Positions 33,316 to 42,501 of a stretch of 64,000 nucleotides of DNA are shown here, piece after piece (the first letter of the stretch is position 1; every line of letters begins with the position of its first letter). Under the pieces are notes generated by a model. The model saw nothing but the letters and a program-made list of their open reading frames with translations. It made no database searches and was not told the DNA's origin. Position numbers and translations under genes: made by a program. Source of the stretch: Streptomyces sp. NBC_00190 (lineage in GTDB: Bacteria > Actinomycetota > Actinomycetes > Streptomycetales > Streptomycetaceae); assembly GCF_036203305.1 (NCBI RefSeq), contig NZ_CP108131.1:6014001-6078000 (forward strand). The letters are read 5' to 3'.

Positions 33316-34488
33316 TCACAGCGTGCCGAACGGATCCTGGAAAACCCGGCTGAGCAGCACCGTTGCCGCCGCCTCCGGGAGCACGGCCGGGCCCGCGTGC
33401 GGTACGACGATCCGCGCGGGGTCGTCGCCGACGTGCGAGAACTCCGTCGCGGCGCCCCGGATCTCCTCCAGATACCCCTCGTGCAGGACGCTCGACAGCT
33501 CGGTCACGACCATGATCGCGGGATTGAAGACATCCAACAGAAGAGCCGCCGCGCGGCCCACGGCGCGGGCGCGCTCGCGCAGCAGCCGGTCGGCCCGCGG
33601 GTCGCCGGTGGCGGCCGCGTCCACCAGCATGCCGACGGACGGGTCCGGCACGATGCCCCGGCGGACCGCCTCGGCGCCCAGCACGGTGTCGGAGGCGGTC
33701 GCCTCCAGGCAGCCGGTACGTCCGCACGCGCAGCGCGTCCGCGACCCGGGCACCGGCAGGTGGGCCACGTCGCCCGCGGCCGAGCCCGGGCCCTGGTGCA
33801 CGGTCCCCTCGATGCCGAAGGCGGCGTCGACGACGTTGCCGATGAACAGGTGCACCAGGCTGCGGCGGGCCTCCGGGCGGCCGAACAGGATCTCGGCCCG
33901 TGCGACGGCCCGGGCGTGGTTGTCGACCCGCACCGGGAGTCCGACGGCGGCGGACAGCTCGGCACCGAGGGGCTTCTGCCGCCAGCGCAGCACGGGGTGG
34001 TGCACGACGACGCCCTCGTCGGGGCGGATCCACCCGCCGAGGGCTGCGCCGACGCCCAGTCGCGGGCGTCCGGTGTCGGACTCGGCCAGGAACCGGGCCA
34101 GTTCGGCGGCGATGTCGGCGGCGAGGCCGGCCGGGGAGCGGCCCTCGTGGGAGAAGGCCCGCCGGGCCAGGAGCCGGCCGCGCAGGTCGACGAGGCTGAA
34201 GGTCGAGGCGGGTACGCCGATGTGCAGCCCGGCGGCGACGGGTCCGCCGACGGCCCCGGTGTGCAGGTCCAGCGGGATCCGCGGGCGGCCCACTCCGTCG
34301 GCGGGGCCGGGCAGCTCGCGCAGCAGGCCGCTGCGGAGCAGACCGGTGGTCTGCCGGGAGACCGCGGCGGGGCTGAGCCCGCAGAGGCGGACGATGCCGC
34401 TGCGGGCCACGGGCCCGTGCTCCAGGACTGTCCGCAGCACGGTGGCGGCATTGGCGGCCGCCCGGCCGTCACCGGTCATACGCGTCAC
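33316..34488 (-). CDS. ROK-family transcriptional repressor
   Basis: A 390-aa regulator: N-terminal winged HTH (ARSGIVRLCGLSPAAVSRQTTGLLRSGLLRE) fused to an ROK sugar-kinase-like sensor with GLHIGVPASTFSLVDLRGRLL, DNHARAVARAEILFG and the zinc signature CACGRTGCLEA. Such proteins usually bind a sugar and repress carbohydrate genes, but no sugar genes are adjacent, so the target is unknown. It lies upstream of mutA (62-bp gap, same strand). Start ATG at 34488, with a second ATG three codons in. Confidence 0.92.
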   Translation of the reverse strand: MTRMTGDGRAAANAATVLRTVLEHGPVARSGIVRLCGLSPAAVSRQTTGLLRSGLLRELPGPADGVGRPRIPLDLHTGAVGGPVAAGLHIGVPASTFSLVDLRGRLLARRAFSHEGRSPAGLAADIAAELARFLAESDTGRPRLGVGAALGGWIRPDEGVVVHHPVLRWRQKPLGAELSAAVGLPVRVDNHARAVARAEILFGRPEARRSLVHLFIGNVVDAAFGIEGTVHQGPGSAAGDVAHLPVPGSRTRCACGRTGCLEATASDTVLGAEAVRRGIVPDPSVGMLVDAAATGDPRADRLLRERARAVGRAAALLLDVFNPAIMVVTELSSVLHEGYLEEIRGAATEFSHVGDDPARIVVPHAGPAVLPEAAATVLLSRVFQDPFGTL

Positions 34489-35255
34489 ACGGTCTCCTCG
34501 GGGGCGGGGTGCGTCCTGCGATCATGACGGAGGCCCGTGTGGGGGCTTGGCGGGGTCGGGGTCGGTGCCGGGGTGGTGTGTCGGCCGGGACTGCATGATT
34601 TATGGCGCCCTGGCCCTGGCTTCGGCCCTTACGGGCCTGGCCACGCCACACATCACGTTACGTCCCGGCCCACACCCCACCCCGTCCCCGCCCCCGACCA
34701 ACCCGTCGGGTCGACCCCGTTGGCATCGTGGGGTTCGGCCAGTCCCACTGGCGATTGAGGATCTGGGCGAGCGCGTGGCGGCCGCGTTGCGGGGCCGTGA
34801 AATCCGGCCACGGTTTTCGGCCGCCGGGAGCGGGGTGGCGTACCCCTCTCGGTGTGGGGAAAGGCCAGGTCGCAGCGGGTGTACGGGGGCAGTGCGAGGG
34901 GTCTGGGGGTGGCCCGTCCCGGGGGTTGACCGGTGGCGGGGGCGCTGACACGCTCCGAGCCATGTCCGCGAACGAACTCCTCGTCCCGCGGCTCCACACC
35001 ACCGGCCCGTGTACCGCGCCGGGTGAGTGTCCGGGCCGCTGTCCGGCCCCGCGCCGCGCCTGAGCCCGGCTGCTCCGAAGGGCCCGGCGTCACGCCTGGC
35101 GGCCCCGCCGCCCGATGCGTCCGTGGCAGCCCGCTCGCCCGCCCCGCCCCGCCCCGGCACGTCGTGTCGCGCCTGCGTTCCCGCGCCACCTCCTGCCCGC
35201 CGGGCTGCCCCGTACCCCTATTTCTTCCGCTGCGGAAATAAACCAGGGAGTTCCC
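34489..35255. promoter_or_regulatory. Intergenic region upstream of the sulfur-scavenging operon
   Basis: 767 bases between the divergent ROK gene and the TauD-like gene. The left part (34489-34620) should hold the ROK promoter. The right part carries a promoter-like pair, TTGACC (34926-34931) and CACGCT (34949-34954) with a 17-base spacer, followed at once by the short Cys-containing ORF listed separately. An imperfect inverted repeat, TATTTC...CGC and GCGGAAATA (35218-35240), lies just before the TauD-like ribosome binding site. I see no other gene. Confidence 0.5.
34962..35063 (+). CDS. Putative 33-aa Cys-containing leader peptide of the sulfur operon
   Basis: A short ORF beginning MSANELLVPRLH and ending CPGRCPAPRRA, with three Cys codons in 14 positions near its end. 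It begins seven bases after a -10-like hexamer and about 190 bases before the first operon gene. Actinobacterial sulfur-assimilation operons are often preceded by tiny leader peptides with an RLH motif and terminal Cys codons, thought to sense cysteine by attenuation; this ORF resembles them but is longer. GC-rich sequence after it could form an attenuator. Real translation is unproven; a chance ORF is the alternative. Confidence 0.45.
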   Translation: MSANELLVPRLHTTGPCTAPGECPGRCPAPRRA

Positions 35256-36185
35256 ATGGCCACTGCAATCACCTCCGTCACCGTCACGAAGATCGGCGGC
35301 CGCATCGGCGCCGAGATCGGCGGCGTACGGCTCGGCGGCGACCTGCCCGCCGCCACCGTCGCCGAGATCCGCGCCGCGCTCCTCGCCCACAAGGCCGTCT
35401 TCTTCCGCGGCCAAGGCCACCTCGACGAAGCCGGCCACGAGGCCTTCGCCCAGCTGCTCGGCGCGCCCGTCGCGCACCCCACCGTCCCCTCGGCCGACGG
35501 CCGTTACGCCCTCGGCATCGACTCCCACCACGGCGCCCGCGCCAACCAGTGGCACACCGACGTCACCTTCGTCCCCGCCTACCCGGCCTTCTCCATCCTC
35601 CGGGCCGTCACCATCCCCCCGTACGGCGGCAACACCCTGTGGGCCAACACCGCCACCGCCTACAGCAACCTTCCCGAGCCGCTCCGGGCGCTCGCCGACA
35701 GCCTGCGCGCCGTCCACTCCAACGAGTACGACTACGCCGCCCTCAAGCCGGACGCCCTGCCCGAGGCGCTGGCCCAGTACCGCGAGGTGTTCACCTCCAC
35801 CAAGTTCCTCACCGAGCACCCGGTGGTCCGGGTCCACCCCGAGACCGGCGAACGCACCCTGCTGCTCGGCAACTTCGTCCAGCGCATCAACGGCCTCACC
35901 GGCCGCGACTCCCGCATCCTCCAGGACCTCTTCCAGGCCCACATCGAGAGCCCCGAGAACACCGTCCGCTGGCAGTGGCGGGCCGGGGACGTCGCCATCT
36001 GGGACAACCGCGCCACCCAGCACTACGGCGTGGACGACTCCGACGACCACGAGCGCACCCTGCGCCGCGTCACCGTCGACGGGGACGTCCCGGTCGGACC
36101 CGACGGCGAGCCCTCCCGGCTGATCAGCCCCGAGGCCGTCCCGGACCCCGCCTTCGGCATCGCCTCCGGCGCTTCGGCCACCTGA
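35256..36185 (+). CDS. TauD/AtsK-type Fe(II)/2-oxoglutarate dioxygenase
   Basis: A 309-aa dioxygenase of the TauD/TfdA family. The metal-binding facial triad is visible: H and D in NQWHTDVTF (~residues 91-93) and the distal His in [11 protein letters not shown] (~255). KAVFFRGQ and the 2-oxoglutarate Arg region ([12 protein letters not shown]) fit as well. Such enzymes release sulfite or sulfate from taurine or alkyl sulfates. The ATG at 35256 is set by CAGGGAG. It heads an operon of FMN reductase, sulfonate-type transporter and FMNH2 monooxygenase, so organosulfur use is the likely role. Confidence 0.9.
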   Translation: MATAITSVTVTKIGGRIGAEIGGVRLGGDLPAATVAEIRAALLAHKAVFFRGQGHLDEAGHEAFAQLLGAPVAHPTVPSADGRYALGIDSHHGARANQWHTDVTFVPAYPAFSILRAVTIPPYGGNTLWANTATAYSNLPEPLRALADSLRAVHSNEYDYAALKPDALPEALAQYREVFTSTKFLTEHPVVRVHPETGERTLLLGNFVQRINGLTGRDSRILQDLFQAHIESPENTVRWQWRAGDVAIWDNRATQHYGVDDSDDHERTLRRVTVDGDVPVGPDGEPSRLISPEAVPDPAFGIASGASAT

Positions 36186-36221
36186 CCGTCCCGCTCCCCG
36201 TACGACACCCAAGGAGCCCCC

Positions 36222-36779
36222 GTGCCCCAGCTGCTCGCCCTCACCGGCAGCCCGTCCCTCCACTCCCGTACCGAGGTCGTCGCCGAGCACGTGCTGCGCC
36301 GCCTCTCCCACTCCGGGTTCGAGACCGCGCACCTCGCCGTCCGCGACCTCCCCGCCGCCGACCTGCTCTCCGCCCGGCGCGGCGAGCCGGAGATCCGCCG
36401 GGCACTCGAAGCCGTCGCCGAGGCGGACGGCATCGTCATCGCGACCCCGGTCTACAAGGCCTCGTACACCGGTCTACTCAAGGCCTTCCTCGACCTGCTG
36501 CCGCAGGACGGCCTGGCCGGGAAGACGCTTCTGCCGCTGGCCACCGGCGGCAGCCTCGCCCACGTCCTGACCATCGACTACGCCCTGCGCCCCGTGCTCG
36601 CCGCCCTCGGCGCCCGGCACGTCACCGCCGGCCGGTTCGTCCTCGACTCCTCCGTCGAGCGGGGCCACGGCCCCGACCGGCTGCGTCCCGAGGCGGAGCT
36701 GGACCTCTTCCAGGCCGTCGACGAGTTCGCCGACGCCCTGCGCGCCGCGCACCCCAGCGCGCTCACCGCCACCCCGTAA
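36222..36779 (+). CDS. NAD(P)H-dependent FMN reductase (SsuE-like)
   Basis: A 185-aa flavodoxin-like reductase: LTGSPSLHSRTEVVAEHV is the FMN phosphate loop, and VIATPVYKASYTGLLKAFLDLLPQDGLAGKTLLPLATGG is typical of SsuE/MsuE. It should supply FMNH2 to the LLM monooxygenase at the end of the operon. The GTG at 36222 follows AAGGAG. Confidence 0.92.
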   Translation: MPQLLALTGSPSLHSRTEVVAEHVLRRLSHSGFETAHLAVRDLPAADLLSARRGEPEIRRALEAVAEADGIVIATPVYKASYTGLLKAFLDLLPQDGLAGKTLLPLATGGSLAHVLTIDYALRPVLAALGARHVTAGRFVLDSSVERGHGPDRLRPEAELDLFQAVDEFADALRAAHPSALTATP

Positions 36780-36811
36780 CGACCCGGCCCCCGCACCGAC
36801 AAGGATCCGCC

Positions 36812-37846
36812 ATGCCCGCAGCCTTCACCTCGACCTCCACCTCCCGGCGCCAGTTCCTGACCCTGCTCGGCATCTCGGCGGCCGCGGTGAGCTGCGGCAC
36901 GGCCACCGCCGGCGGCTCCGGCTCCGGCTCGCAGATCAAGACCCTGAAGTACCAGGGCGCCGTCGGCGCGGTCACTCTCCCCGAACTCGCCGCGGACCTC
37001 GGCTATTTCGAGGACGTCACACTCGAATGGGTCGGCAACACCATCAGCGGCCCGCAGGACATCCAGTCCGCCGCCACCGGCCAGACCCACTTCGGCAGCG
37101 CCTTCAACGGCGCGGTCATCAAGCTCGCCGCCGGCAACGCCCCGATCAAGGCCGTCATCTCCTCCTACGGCTCCGACCAGTACTCCTACGGCGGCTACTT
37201 CGTCCTGGAGGACAGCCCGATCCGCTCCGCCCGCGACCTGATCGGCAAAAAGGTCGGGATGAACACCCTGGGCGCCCACTACCAGGCCCTGCTCGACCTC
37301 TACCTGAGCCGCAACGGCCTGTCCAAGGCGGACGCGGCCAAGGTCGAGGCCCTGGTGGTGCCGCCCGTCAACACCGAACAGTCGCTGCGCCAGAAGCAGA
37401 TCGAGGTCGGAGTGCTCACCGGGATCCTCCGCGACAAGGCCCTCGCGAACGGCGGCATCCGCCCGCTGTTCACCGATGTCGAGCTGCTCGGACCCTTCAG
37501 CGCCGGCACCTACATCATGACCGAGCGCTTCATCAAGCAGAACCCGGACACCGTACGGACCTTCACGACCGGCGTGGCCAAGGCCATCGAATGGTCCCGC
37601 ACCACCCCGCGCGAGGAGGCCGTCGCGCGCATGACGGAGATCGTCAAGAAGCGCGGGCGCAACGAGGACACCGCCGCACTGCAGTACTGGCGCTCGTTCG
37701 GGATCGCCGAGACGGGCGGCCGGATACCCGACCAGTCCTTCCAGCTCTGGATCGACTGGCTCGGCGAGCGCGGCGACATCAAGAAGGGCCAGTTCAAGCC
37801 GTCCGACCTCTACACCAACGAGTTCAACGGCTACGGAAAGGGCTGA
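36812..37846 (+). CDS. Sulfonate-type ABC transporter substrate-binding lipoprotein (SsuA-like)
   Basis: A 344-aa extracytoplasmic binding protein. The N-terminus combines a twin-arginine-type signal (SRRQFLTLLG) with a lipobox ending in Cys28 (AVSC), so it is probably Tat-exported and lipid-anchored. The mature protein has the SsuA/TauA fold signs: LPELAADLGYFEDVTLEWVGNTISGPQDIQSAATGQTHFG and LIGKKVGMNTLGAHYQALLDLYL. ATG at 36812 follows AAGGA. The ATPase and permease follow directly. Confidence 0.92.
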   Translation: MPAAFTSTSTSRRQFLTLLGISAAAVSCGTATAGGSGSGSQIKTLKYQGAVGAVTLPELAADLGYFEDVTLEWVGNTISGPQDIQSAATGQTHFGSAFNGAVIKLAAGNAPIKAVISSYGSDQYSYGGYFVLEDSPIRSARDLIGKKVGMNTLGAHYQALLDLYLSRNGLSKADAAKVEALVVPPVNTEQSLRQKQIEVGVLTGILRDKALANGGIRPLFTDVELLGPFSAGTYIMTERFIKQNPDTVRTFTTGVAKAIEWSRTTPREEAVARMTEIVKKRGRNEDTAALQYWRSFGIAETGGRIPDQSFQLWIDWLGERGDIKKGQFKPSDLYTNEFNGYGKG

Positions 37847-37852
37847 CCGGAC

Positions 37853-38677
37853 ATGGCGAAGATCGTTTTCGAGGGAGTGGGCAAGACCTTCCCGGCCAGG
37901 AACAAGGGCCGGGGCAAGGAGGGGTTCACCGCCCTCGACGGCATCGACCTGGAGATAGGGGCGGGGGAGTTCGTGGTCGTCGTGGGCCCCAGCGGCTGCG
38001 GCAAATCGACCCTCCTGGACCTGCTCGGCGGCCTGTCCCGGCCGACGGCCGGGCGGATCCTGCTCGACGGCGAGCCCGTCACCGGTCCCGGCCTGGACCG
38101 GGGCATCGTCTTCCAGCAGTACGCGCTGCTCCCGTGGCGCACGGCACTGGGCAACGTCGCATTCGGCCTGGAGGCCACCGGCGTACCGAGGCGTCAACGA
38201 GCGGACCGCGCCCGGGAGTTCCTGGACCTCGTCGGACTCGCCGGCTTCGAGGACCGGCACCCGCACGAGCTGTCCGGCGGCATGCGCCAGCGCGTGGCGA
38301 TCGCCCGCTCGCTGGCCTACGACCCGGACGTGCTGCTGATGGACGAGCCGTTCGCCGCGCTCGACGCGCAGACCCGCGAGTCCCTCCAGGACGAGCTGCG
38401 CCGCATCTGGCAGCGCACCGGCAAGACCGTCGTCTTCATCACCCACGGCATCGAGGAGGCCGTCTACCTCGGCCAGAAGGTGGCCGTCATGACCTCCCGC
38501 CCGGGACGGGTCAAGGAGGTCGTCCCCGTCACCTTCGGCGAGCGCGGGCCCGGCCTGCAGGGCGAGGACCTGCGCTCCAGCCCGGAGTTCGCCCGCTACC
38601 GCCACGAGATCTGGACCCTGCTCCACGACGAGGTGGCCCGTGCTCAGCAACTGGAGAAGGAGGAGGCCACCGTATGA
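37853..38677 (+). CDS. Sulfonate-type ABC transporter ATP-binding protein (SsuB-like)
   Basis: A 274-aa ATPase: Walker A GPSGCGKST, Q-loop VFQQYALLPWRTALGNV, signature LSGGMRQRVAIARSL, Walker B VLLMDEPFAALDAQTR and H-loop FITHGIEEAVYLG, all as in the nitrate/sulfonate/taurine importer class. Six bases after the binding-protein stop, and overlapping the permease gene by 4 bases. Confidence 0.94.
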   Translation: MAKIVFEGVGKTFPARNKGRGKEGFTALDGIDLEIGAGEFVVVVGPSGCGKSTLLDLLGGLSRPTAGRILLDGEPVTGPGLDRGIVFQQYALLPWRTALGNVAFGLEATGVPRRQRADRAREFLDLVGLAGFEDRHPHELSGGMRQRVAIARSLAYDPDVLLMDEPFAALDAQTRESLQDELRRIWQRTGKTVVFITHGIEEAVYLGQKVAVMTSRPGRVKEVVPVTFGERGPGLQGEDLRSSPEFARYRHEIWTLLHDEVARAQQLEKEEATV

Positions 38678-39711
38678 CCACGAACGCCAGCCCCGCCGCC
38701 ACCGCCCTGGCCGGGCAGGAGGAGGACGCCCGCGGCCCGGCTGCGCCGGAGGCTCCCGCCACCGGGCCGGACGCCCGTCCGGTGCCCCAGACCACCCGGC
38801 CCCCGGCCACCGCCGATGCGGTACGGGATCCCGCGTCACCCGCGCTCCCCGGCGCCGGGCGGAGCGCCGGCCGAGCCACGGCGAAAGCCCCGGCCCCGGC
38901 GGGAGCGCCGGCCAAAGCTTCGGCCCCCGTCCGGCAGACCTCCAGGGCACTGGCGCGGTGGCTGCGCGCCCTCGCCCTGCGGTCCGCGGCCGTCCTGGCC
39001 CTGCTCGCCGTCTGGGAGACGGCACCCCGGTTCGGCCTGGTCGACGCCACCTTCCTGCCACCGGTCAGCCAGGTCGCCGTGGCCTGGTGGGAACTCCTGG
39101 GCAACGGCCAGCTCGGCACGCACGTCTCGGCCAGCCTCGTCCGTTCCTTCGGCGGCTTCGGGATCGCCGTCGCCGTCGCCGTCCCGCTCGGCCTGCTCAT
39201 CGGCTGGTACCGGCCGGTCGCCACGCTGCTCGGCCCGCTGCTGGAGGTGTTCCGCAACACCGCCGCGCTCGCCCTGCTGCCGGTCTTCGTACTCCTGCTC
39301 GGCATCGGGGAGACGTCGAAGGTCTCGATCGTCGTCTACGCCTGCGTGTGGCCGATCCTGCTGAACACCATCAGCGCGGTCGGGAACGCCGACCCCACCC
39401 TCGTCAGACTGGCCCGCTCGATGGACCTGTCCACGCCCAGGCTCTTCCAGAAGGTGATCCTGCCGGCCTCGGTCCCGGCCGTCTTCACCGGGATCCGCCT
39501 CGCCGGAGCCGTCTCCATCCTCGTCCTCGTGGCCGCCGAGATGATCGGCGCGAAGGCGGGCCTCGGCTACCTGATCAACGCCTCGCAGTTCAACTTCGCG
39601 ATCCCGCAGATGTACGCGGGCATCGTCACCATCTCCGCCATCGGCGTGGCCTTCAACCAGCTGCTGGTCGCGGTCGAACGCCGCCTCAGCGTCTGGCGCG
39701 TCCCCGCCTGA
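38674..39711 (+). CDS. Sulfonate-type ABC transporter permease (SsuC-like)
   Basis: A 345-aa BPD-type permease. The C-terminal ~240 residues hold about six membrane segments and the EAA-like loop (RSMDLSTPRLFQKVILPASVPAVFTGIRLAGAVSILVLVAAEMIGA). The first ~90 residues are an unusual Ala/Pro-rich, cytoplasmic, probably disordered extension not found in most SsuC proteins. Start ATG at 38674 inside an ATGA overlap with the ATPase, behind AGGAGG. A start further downstream is possible but has no better binding site. Confidence 0.92.
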   Translation: MTTNASPAATALAGQEEDARGPAAPEAPATGPDARPVPQTTRPPATADAVRDPASPALPGAGRSAGRATAKAPAPAGAPAKASAPVRQTSRALARWLRALALRSAAVLALLAVWETAPRFGLVDATFLPPVSQVAVAWWELLGNGQLGTHVSASLVRSFGGFGIAVAVAVPLGLLIGWYRPVATLLGPLLEVFRNTAALALLPVFVLLLGIGETSKVSIVVYACVWPILLNTISAVGNADPTLVRLARSMDLSTPRLFQKVILPASVPAVFTGIRLAGAVSILVLVAAEMIGAKAGLGYLINASQFNFAIPQMYAGIVTISAIGVAFNQLLVAVERRLSVWRVPA

Positions 39712-39791
39712 CCGCTCCGGCTCAGGCCCCCGGCCCCCGCCCCGGCTCAGGCCCCGACGCCGCCCCCCGACACCGAACACAAGGAACAGCC

Positions 39792-41132
39792 ATGACCGCG
39801 ACCCGGACCCTGCACCTCAACGCCTTCCTCATGAACGCCGGACACCACGACGCCGCCTGGCGCCATCCGGACAGCACCCCCGAACGCGTCACCGACCTGC
39901 GGTACTTCCAGGAACTGGCCCGCACCGCCGAGCGCGGACGGCTCGACTCGATCTTCTTCGCCGACGGGGTCGCCCTCTGGGGCAAGGCCCGCTACAACGC
40001 CGTCGGCGGGTTCGAGCCGCTCACCCTGCTCTCCGCGATCGCCGCCGTCACCGAGCACATCGGGCTGATCGCCACCGTCTCCACCACCTTCAACGAACCC
40101 TTCCACACGGCCCGGAAGTTCGCCTCCCTCGACCACATCAGCGGCGGCCGCGCCGGCTGGAACATCGTCACCTCCGGAAGCGTCGACGAGGCCCGCAACT
40201 TCAACCGCGACGAGCACCTGGAGCACAGCCTCCGCTACGACCGGGCCCGCGAGTTCCTCGACGTCGCCACCAAGCTCTGGGACAGCTGGGAGGACGACGC
40301 GATCGTCCTCGACAAGGAGCGCGGCATCTACGCCGACACCGGCAAGCTCCACCCGGCCGCTCACCGCGGCGAGTACTTCGGCGTGGCCGGCCCGCTCAAC
40401 GTGCCCCGCTCCCCGCAGGGCCACCCGCTCCTGGTGCAGGCGGGCTCCTCCGAGGACGGCAAGGAGTTCGCCGCCCAGTACGCCGAGGCAGTCTTCACCG
40501 CCCAGCAGACCCTCGCCGACGGCCAGACCTTCTACAAGGACCTCAAGTCCCGCCTGGCGAAGTACGGCCGCACCGAGAGCGACCTGCTCGTCCTGCCCGG
40601 CATCGCGCCCGTCATCGGCTCCACCGAGGCCGAGGCCAAAGCCCTGGAGCAGCAGCTCACCGACCTCCAGGTGCCGGAGTACGGCCTCGCCCAGCTCTCC
40701 CAGATGCTCGGCGTCGACCTCACCGGCCACCCCCTCGACGGCACGCTGCCCGAGCTCCCGGAGGAGCGGGACATCAACGGAAACAAGAGCCGATTCACCC
40801 TCGTCGCCGAACTCGCGCGCCGCGACGGCCTCACCCTGCGCGAGCTGATCGCCCGCCTCGGCGCCGGCCGTGGCCACCGGGTCTTCGCCGGCACCCCCGA
40901 GCAGATCGCCGACCAGCTGGAGGAGTGGTTCACGCACGGAGCCGCCGACGGCTTCAACATCATGGCGCCCGTCCTGCCCACCGGCCTGACCGACTTCGTC
41001 GACCACGTGGTGCCGATCCTCCAGCGGCGCGGGCTCTTCCGCACCGAGTACACCGGCCGCACCCTCCGCGAGAACTACGGCCTGCCGCGCCCGGCCAACC
41101 GCTACACCGGTACGCAGCCCGTCACCGCGTGA
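39792..41132 (+). CDS. FMNH2-dependent monooxygenase, NtaA/SnaA/DszA family
   Basis: A 446-aa luciferase-like (LLM) monooxygenase. It begins LHLNAFLMNAGHHDAAWRHP and contains DSIFFADGV, LSTTFNEPFHTARKFASLDHISGGRAGWNIVTS and HPLLVQAGSSEDGKEFAA, the marks of the NtaA/SnaA/SoxA/DszA family. Members oxidise organosulfur, polyamino-carboxylate or antibiotic substrates with reduced FMN supplied by a separate reductase, here the SsuE-like protein. Probable role: C-S bond cleavage of an imported sulfonate or sulfone. ATG at 39792 follows AAGGAA. Last gene of the operon. Confidence 0.92.
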   Translation: MTATRTLHLNAFLMNAGHHDAAWRHPDSTPERVTDLRYFQELARTAERGRLDSIFFADGVALWGKARYNAVGGFEPLTLLSAIAAVTEHIGLIATVSTTFNEPFHTARKFASLDHISGGRAGWNIVTSGSVDEARNFNRDEHLEHSLRYDRAREFLDVATKLWDSWEDDAIVLDKERGIYADTGKLHPAAHRGEYFGVAGPLNVPRSPQGHPLLVQAGSSEDGKEFAAQYAEAVFTAQQTLADGQTFYKDLKSRLAKYGRTESDLLVLPGIAPVIGSTEAEAKALEQQLTDLQVPEYGLAQLSQMLGVDLTGHPLDGTLPELPEERDINGNKSRFTLVAELARRDGLTLRELIARLGAGRGHRVFAGTPEQIADQLEEWFTHGAADGFNIMAPVLPTGLTDFVDHVVPILQRRGLFRTEYTGRTLRENYGLPRPANRYTGTQPVTA

Positions 41133-41154
41133 GCGCGGGGGCGGGAGCGGGGGA

Positions 41155-41181
41155 GGGGGCGGTCCGCGAGGGGCCGCCCCC
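41155..41181 (+). terminator. Stem-loop after the sulfur operon
   Basis: GGGGGCGG (41155-41162) pairs with CCGCCCCC (41174-41181) over an 11-base loop, followed by TTCTCGT, 23 bases after the monooxygenase stop. Confidence 0.55.
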
Positions 41182-41232
41182 TTCTCGTGCGGTCAGAGCT
41201 TCCGCGCGTCGGAGGGGCAGGCCGTCAGGCCG

Positions 41233-41694
41233 TCATACCGTCAGGACGATCTTGCCGAGGGTGCGGCCGGCGGCGCTCAGTTCCGCGTGCTCCACGTTGA
41301 CGGTGAGGCGCCCGCTGTCGGCCAGCTCCGCCAGGAAGGTCAGGTCGGCGGTGTCCGGCCGTACCCACAGCTGGTGGGCGCCCTTGGCCGCGGCCTCGTA
41401 GTCGGCGATGGAGACCACCCGGTCGCGCTGCCTGACGAGCGACTGGAGGATTTCGATGACGTCGTCCCCGTAGAAGTCGAGGGCCGCGTCGACGCCTTCG
41501 GGCGCCAGCTCGCGGATGCGGTCGGCCATGCCGTCCCCGTACAGCACGGGCTCGGCGCCGAGCGAGCGCAGGTAGTCGTGGTTGTGCGCGCCCGCCGTGC
41601 CGATGACCCGCAGGCCGAGGGCGACGGCGATCTGCACGCCGAAGGAGCCGGTGCCGCCCGCCGCGGAGGCGATGGCCTTCATGATCGCCGCCAA
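41233..41694 (-). pseudogene. C-terminal remnant of a zinc-type NADP-dependent oxidoreductase
   Basis: A 153-aa frame matching only the nucleotide-binding and C-terminal half of a quinone-oxidoreductase-like alcohol dehydrogenase: AGGTGSFGVQIAVALGLRVIGTAGAHNHDYLRSLGAEPVLYGD, then VDAALDFYGDD and a typical ending AELSAAGRTLGKIVLTV. Family members are ~310 aa; the N-terminal GroES-like domain is missing. The bases upstream on this strand run directly into the stop of the DUF2470 gene, so the 5' half is deleted, not frameshifted. It may still be translated, but a working enzyme is unlikely. Confidence 0.7.
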
Positions 41695-41738
41695 CCGGGT
41701 GTAGTGGCCCGCTATTCCCGGGCCCGGCCGGGCCGGAC

Positions 41739-42473
41739 TCAGGCGGGCAGGGTGTTGCGGTGCGAACGCCGCCTGGCAGCGCTGAAGAGGGCCTGGATCT
41801 GGGCGCCCGACTGATCCACGTCGTCCAGCGGCGAGGGGAAGGGCAGCCGTACGTCGCGGTGGCCGCGCCGCTCCTCCAGCCGCAGGGTGATCCCGTACCG
41901 GTCCATCGCGACCGGCAGCGCGCGGAGCAGGGCGGCGGTGGGCAGCGGATCGACCAGGCGCAGCAGCAGGGTGACGAGGTCGGCGTGGTCGTCGAGCAGG
42001 TGCGTGAGCATGCCCGCCTCGTACGGGGCCAGCGGGTCGGGGCGGGCCTCGTCCAGCTCGTGGAGTCCGACGTACGAGAAGCCGTCCGCGGTCTCCAGGA
42101 CGGCCTGGCCGAACTCCACGCAGGTGGAGCCGGTGTTCTCGTCCGATCCGCGCGGGCTGTTCGGGTAGTCCGAGTAAGGGGTGAGCAGGCGGCCCAGGAC
42201 GGTCACCCGGGCCCGCACCCGGTCGCGCGCGGGCGTGGGGGTGACGTCGGTGAACTCCAGCCGGATCGCGGGCCGGAGCTCGGCGTCGCCGCCCGGCTCG
42301 GCGGGGTGCAGGTGCAGCCGGCCCATCGGGTCCGTGCCGTCGAGGTGGCGGACCTCGGTGCGCAGTCCGTCGGTGACCACGGTCATGGAGTGGGCGGCGG
42401 CCAGGATCGACCGGACCCGCGCGGCATCGGTGGGACGGGCGGCGGGGTGGGCGGGGACACCGGAGATGCGCAT
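41739..42473 (-). CDS. DUF2470 domain protein, iron-regulated
   Basis: A 244-aa protein resembling the actinobacterial DUF2470 family (PTDAARVRSILAAAHSMTV at the start is typical), a domain also found at the C-terminus of haem-utilisation HugZ-like proteins. No catalytic motif is recognised. I take the ATG at 42473 (MRISGVP), preceded by GGAGAAG; in-frame ATGs at 42488 and 42491 are closer to the iron box and would need a leaderless mRNA. A DtxR/DmdR-type operator directly upstream implies expression in low iron, consistent with a role in haem or iron handling. Confidence 0.82.
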   Translation of the reverse strand: MRISGVPAHPAARPTDAARVRSILAAAHSMTVVTDGLRTEVRHLDGTDPMGRLHLHPAEPGGDAELRPAIRLEFTDVTPTPARDRVRARVTVLGRLLTPYSDYPNSPRGSDENTGSTCVEFGQAVLETADGFSYVGLHELDEARPDPLAPYEAGMLTHLLDDHADLVTLLLRLVDPLPTAALLRALPVAMDRYGITLRLEERRGHRDVRLPFPSPLDDVDQSGAQIQALFSAARRRSHRNTLPA

Positions 42474-42501
42474 CTGGATCTTCTCCATCATCGCGACTGA
42501 G

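Noticed and set aside
34600..34925. Additional small genes in the ROK-TauD gap
   Set aside because: Frames present are Arg/Pro-rich, lack ribosome sites and have no family signs; only the Cys-containing ORF next to the promoter-like pair was kept.
41695..41738. Frameshift explaining the missing half of the oxidoreductase
   Set aside because: Only 44 bases separate the fragment from the next gene, so the N-terminal domain cannot be hidden in another frame; it is deleted.
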